The notes beneath the pieces were generated by a model. That model saw only the letters and a program-made list of their open reading frames with translations. It was not told where the DNA came from and did no database searches. Shown here piece after piece: positions 62,662-64,000 of a stretch of DNA of 64,000 nt. Both the position numbers and the translations under genes were made by a program. The stretch spans positions 62,001 to 126,000 of the forward strand of contig NZ_CP092462.1 in NCBI RefSeq assembly GCF_022387135.1, read 5' to 3'. Numbering within the stretch: position 1 is the first letter of the stretch; every line of letters starts with the position of its first letter. This stretch comes from Comamonas sp. B21-038. Its GTDB lineage: Bacteria > Pseudomonadota > Gammaproteobacteria > Burkholderiales > Burkholderiaceae_C.

Positions 62662-63849
62662 TTAATGCGTCACATGGAACACTTGCTTGAGGTAGGCGAG
62701 GTAGGTCTCGTCGTCGCACAGGGTCTTGCCTGGGCTGTCACTGAGCTTGGCCACCGGTTGGCCATTGGCGTGGGTGAGCTTCATCACGATGTTGAGCTGC
62801 TTGAGACCCATGTCATTGGCAAGTTGCGTACCTATGCCAAAACCGCACTGGATGCGATCGGCGAAGTGCTGGTAGAGTGCCAGCGCGCTGTCCAGGGTCA
62901 GTCCATCGGAGAACACCAGGCGCTTGGAATGCGCATTGATGCGCAGCTTGGCGTAGTGGGCCAGCGCTTTTTCGCCCCATTCATAGGGGTCACCGGAGTC
63001 ATGGCGCAAGCCGTCGAACAGCTTGGCAAAGTACATGTCGAAATCGGCGAGGAAGGCATCCATGCCCACCGTGTCGGTCAGTGCGATTCCCAGGTCGCCC
63101 CGGTACTCTTGCACCCAGTCTTCGAGCGCGGCGATCTGGAAATCGCGCAGCCGCACGCCGTGGGCCTGGTAGCTTTGCAGGTATTCATGGGCCATGGTGC
63201 CGATCGGCACCAGGTTCAGATCACGGGCCAGCAGCACATTGGAGGTGCCCTTGAACCACTGCGCCGTCTGCGTGGCAAAAGCTTGTACCACCTCGCGCTG
63301 CCAGGGGGCCGAAAAGCGCCGGCGCACGCCAAAGTCAAACAGCTCAAAAGGGTGGCGGTGCTTGGCCTCTTGCGCCAGCTCCTGCAGCCGCACGATCTTG
63401 GCGCCCAGGCGCTTGCGCCCTTCGGCCAGCGCGCTGGCCTGGTCAAAGCGGCGGAAGTACAGCTCGTTGACGATGGAGAGCACAAAGATCTCGAAGCCCA
63501 TCACATGCACCTGGGGACCATGGGCGACGATATGCAGGCCATCGCCATCGGGCTCGACCTCGATGAAATCACGCTGGAACTGGAAGATGCGCAGAAAGTC
63601 GATGAAGTCGCTCTTCATGAAGCGCAGGCTGGCCAGGTAGTCGAGCTCATCCTTCTTGAACTTCAGCGCGCACAGCGCGTCGATCTCGGCGCGCACCTCG
63701 GCCAGCAGATCGACCAGCGGAAACTCGGTCTGCGAGCGGCAGACAAAGCGGTAGGTGGACTGGGTCTGCGGATGGCGATGGAGCATGGCCTGCCACATCG
63801 TGAACTTGTACAAATCGGTGTCGAGCAGGCTGGTGATGATGGGCTGCAT
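62662..63849 (-). CDS. pncB: Nicotinate phosphoribosyltransferase PncB
   Basis: A 395-residue enzyme that condenses nicotinate with PRPP using ATP hydrolysis to give nicotinate mononucleotide. It starts [57 protein letters not shown] and [13 protein letters not shown] are the phosphate-binding and active-site blocks. It appears to be the first gene of the minus-strand run pncB-nadE-nadM. Confidence 0.95.
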   Translation of the reverse strand: MQPIITSLLDTDLYKFTMWQAMLHRHPQTQSTYRFVCRSQTEFPLVDLLAEVRAEIDALCALKFKKDELDYLASLRFMKSDFIDFLRIFQFQRDFIEVEPDGDGLHIVAHGPQVHVMGFEIFVLSIVNELYFRRFDQASALAEGRKRLGAKIVRLQELAQEAKHRHPFELFDFGVRRRFSAPWQREVVQAFATQTAQWFKGTSNVLLARDLNLVPIGTMAHEYLQSYQAHGVRLRDFQIAALEDWVQEYRGDLGIALTDTVGMDAFLADFDMYFAKLFDGLRHDSGDPYEWGEKALAHYAKLRINAHSKRLVFSDGLTLDSALALYQHFADRIQCGFGIGTQLANDMGLKQLNIVMKLTHANGQPVAKLSDSPGKTLCDDETYLAYLKQVFHVTH

Positions 63850-63882
63850 ACCGCGTCTTTCTCTGTCAAAAAGGAGAGCTGC

Positions 63883-63922
63883 CAGCGCCAGTTCAGTCCG
63901 TGCTGGCGCTGAAGTATTTATA
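63883..63922 (-). promoter_or_regulatory. pncB upstream hairpin and -10-like TATAAA
   Basis: CAGCGCCAG (63883-63891) pairs with CTGGCGCTG (63903-63911) across an 11-nt loop. On the minus strand a TATAAA hexamer (63922-63917) lies just upstream of it. If that is the -10, the hairpin is in the 5' leader of pncB and followed by TTTTT. It may instead be an intergenic repeat of the Comamonadaceae type. Confidence 0.35.
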
Positions 63923-64000
63923 AATGGAAAGCAGTGCTGGTGCAGCAGCGTACACCGATGGCGCGCATCTGCTGCAAAAAGGTTTCTTGGGCCGCTTCAA

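Noticed and set aside
1..64000. tRNA, rRNA, insertion sequences, prophage or CRISPR arrays
   Set aside because: Looked for cloverleaf-like runs, transposase motifs, terminal inverted repeats and regular direct repeats with spacers; none was found by eye.

Overview
The window is GC-rich chromosomal DNA of a betaproteobacterium in Burkholderiales, most probably Comamonadaceae (Comamonas/Delftia/Acidovorax-like). The basis is protein similarity recalled from memory, gene order (dksA, STAS-domain gene, hslVU, then the complete dcw cluster from mraZ to lpxC), a one-cysteine DksA, and a tripartite tricarboxylate transporter with a TctDE pair. No rRNA, tRNA, insertion sequence, prophage or CRISPR array was seen. 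This is core chromosome, densely packed with ATGA overlaps.

Layout. (1) 1-4068: the end of an ABC-type efflux operon (permease, outer-membrane factor) on the minus strand, divergent from a response regulator/histidine kinase pair, with an 18-bp perfect palindrome between them. (2) 4213-9677: an S4/pseudouridine-synthase-like protein lacking the catalytic Asp, a His-rich CobW-family GTPase, dksA, a STAS-domain protein, and then hslV. (3) 9769-11085: hslU. (4) 11400-30695: the division and cell-wall cluster mraZ-rsmH-ftsL-ftsI-murE-murF-mraY-murD-ftsW-murG-murC-ddl-ftsQ-ftsA-ftsZ, a terminator, then lpxC and a tiny membrane protein. (5) 30950-39049: an RcnB-like protein, a strongly folded intergenic segment ending in a terminator, a minus-strand run (yqiA-like, RNase II-like, tonB-like, aroE, mtgA, ruvC), and rodA. 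(6) 39196-42634: tldD, then a DAHP synthase behind what reads as a complete ribosome-mediated attenuator. (7) 42836-48271: tctDE-tctCBA. (8) 48367-56442: mpl, an unknown gene, a TlpA-like thioredoxin, accBC, prmA, a DUF3426 protein and a PfkB kinase. (9) 56565-63849: a minus-strand run pncB-nadE-nadM/Nudix-membrane protein-UbiA family-divergent PAP2-GNAT.

Working together. Regions 4, 5 and 8 hold most of the peptidoglycan pathway (MurC-F, MraY, MurG, FtsI, FtsW, RodA, MtgA, Ddl, and Mpl for recycling). LpxC commits precursors to lipid A and AccBC feeds fatty-acid synthesis. AroE and the DAHP synthase belong to the shikimate pathway. The last run joins NAD synthesis to a PRPP-using UbiA-family enzyme.

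Most notable: the aromatic-residue leader peptide with three mutually exclusive hairpins in front of the DAHP synthase (40949-41076); the multi-hairpin RNA candidate at 31461-31626; four GTG repeats at exact 10-bp spacing before mraZ; a 156-residue Ala/Pro-rich extension on MurD; and a recurring layout in which a -10-like hexamer lies only 6-9 nt before an ATG with no Shine-Dalgarno sequence, suggesting leaderless mRNAs. All family calls come from motif recognition by eye; no database search was run.
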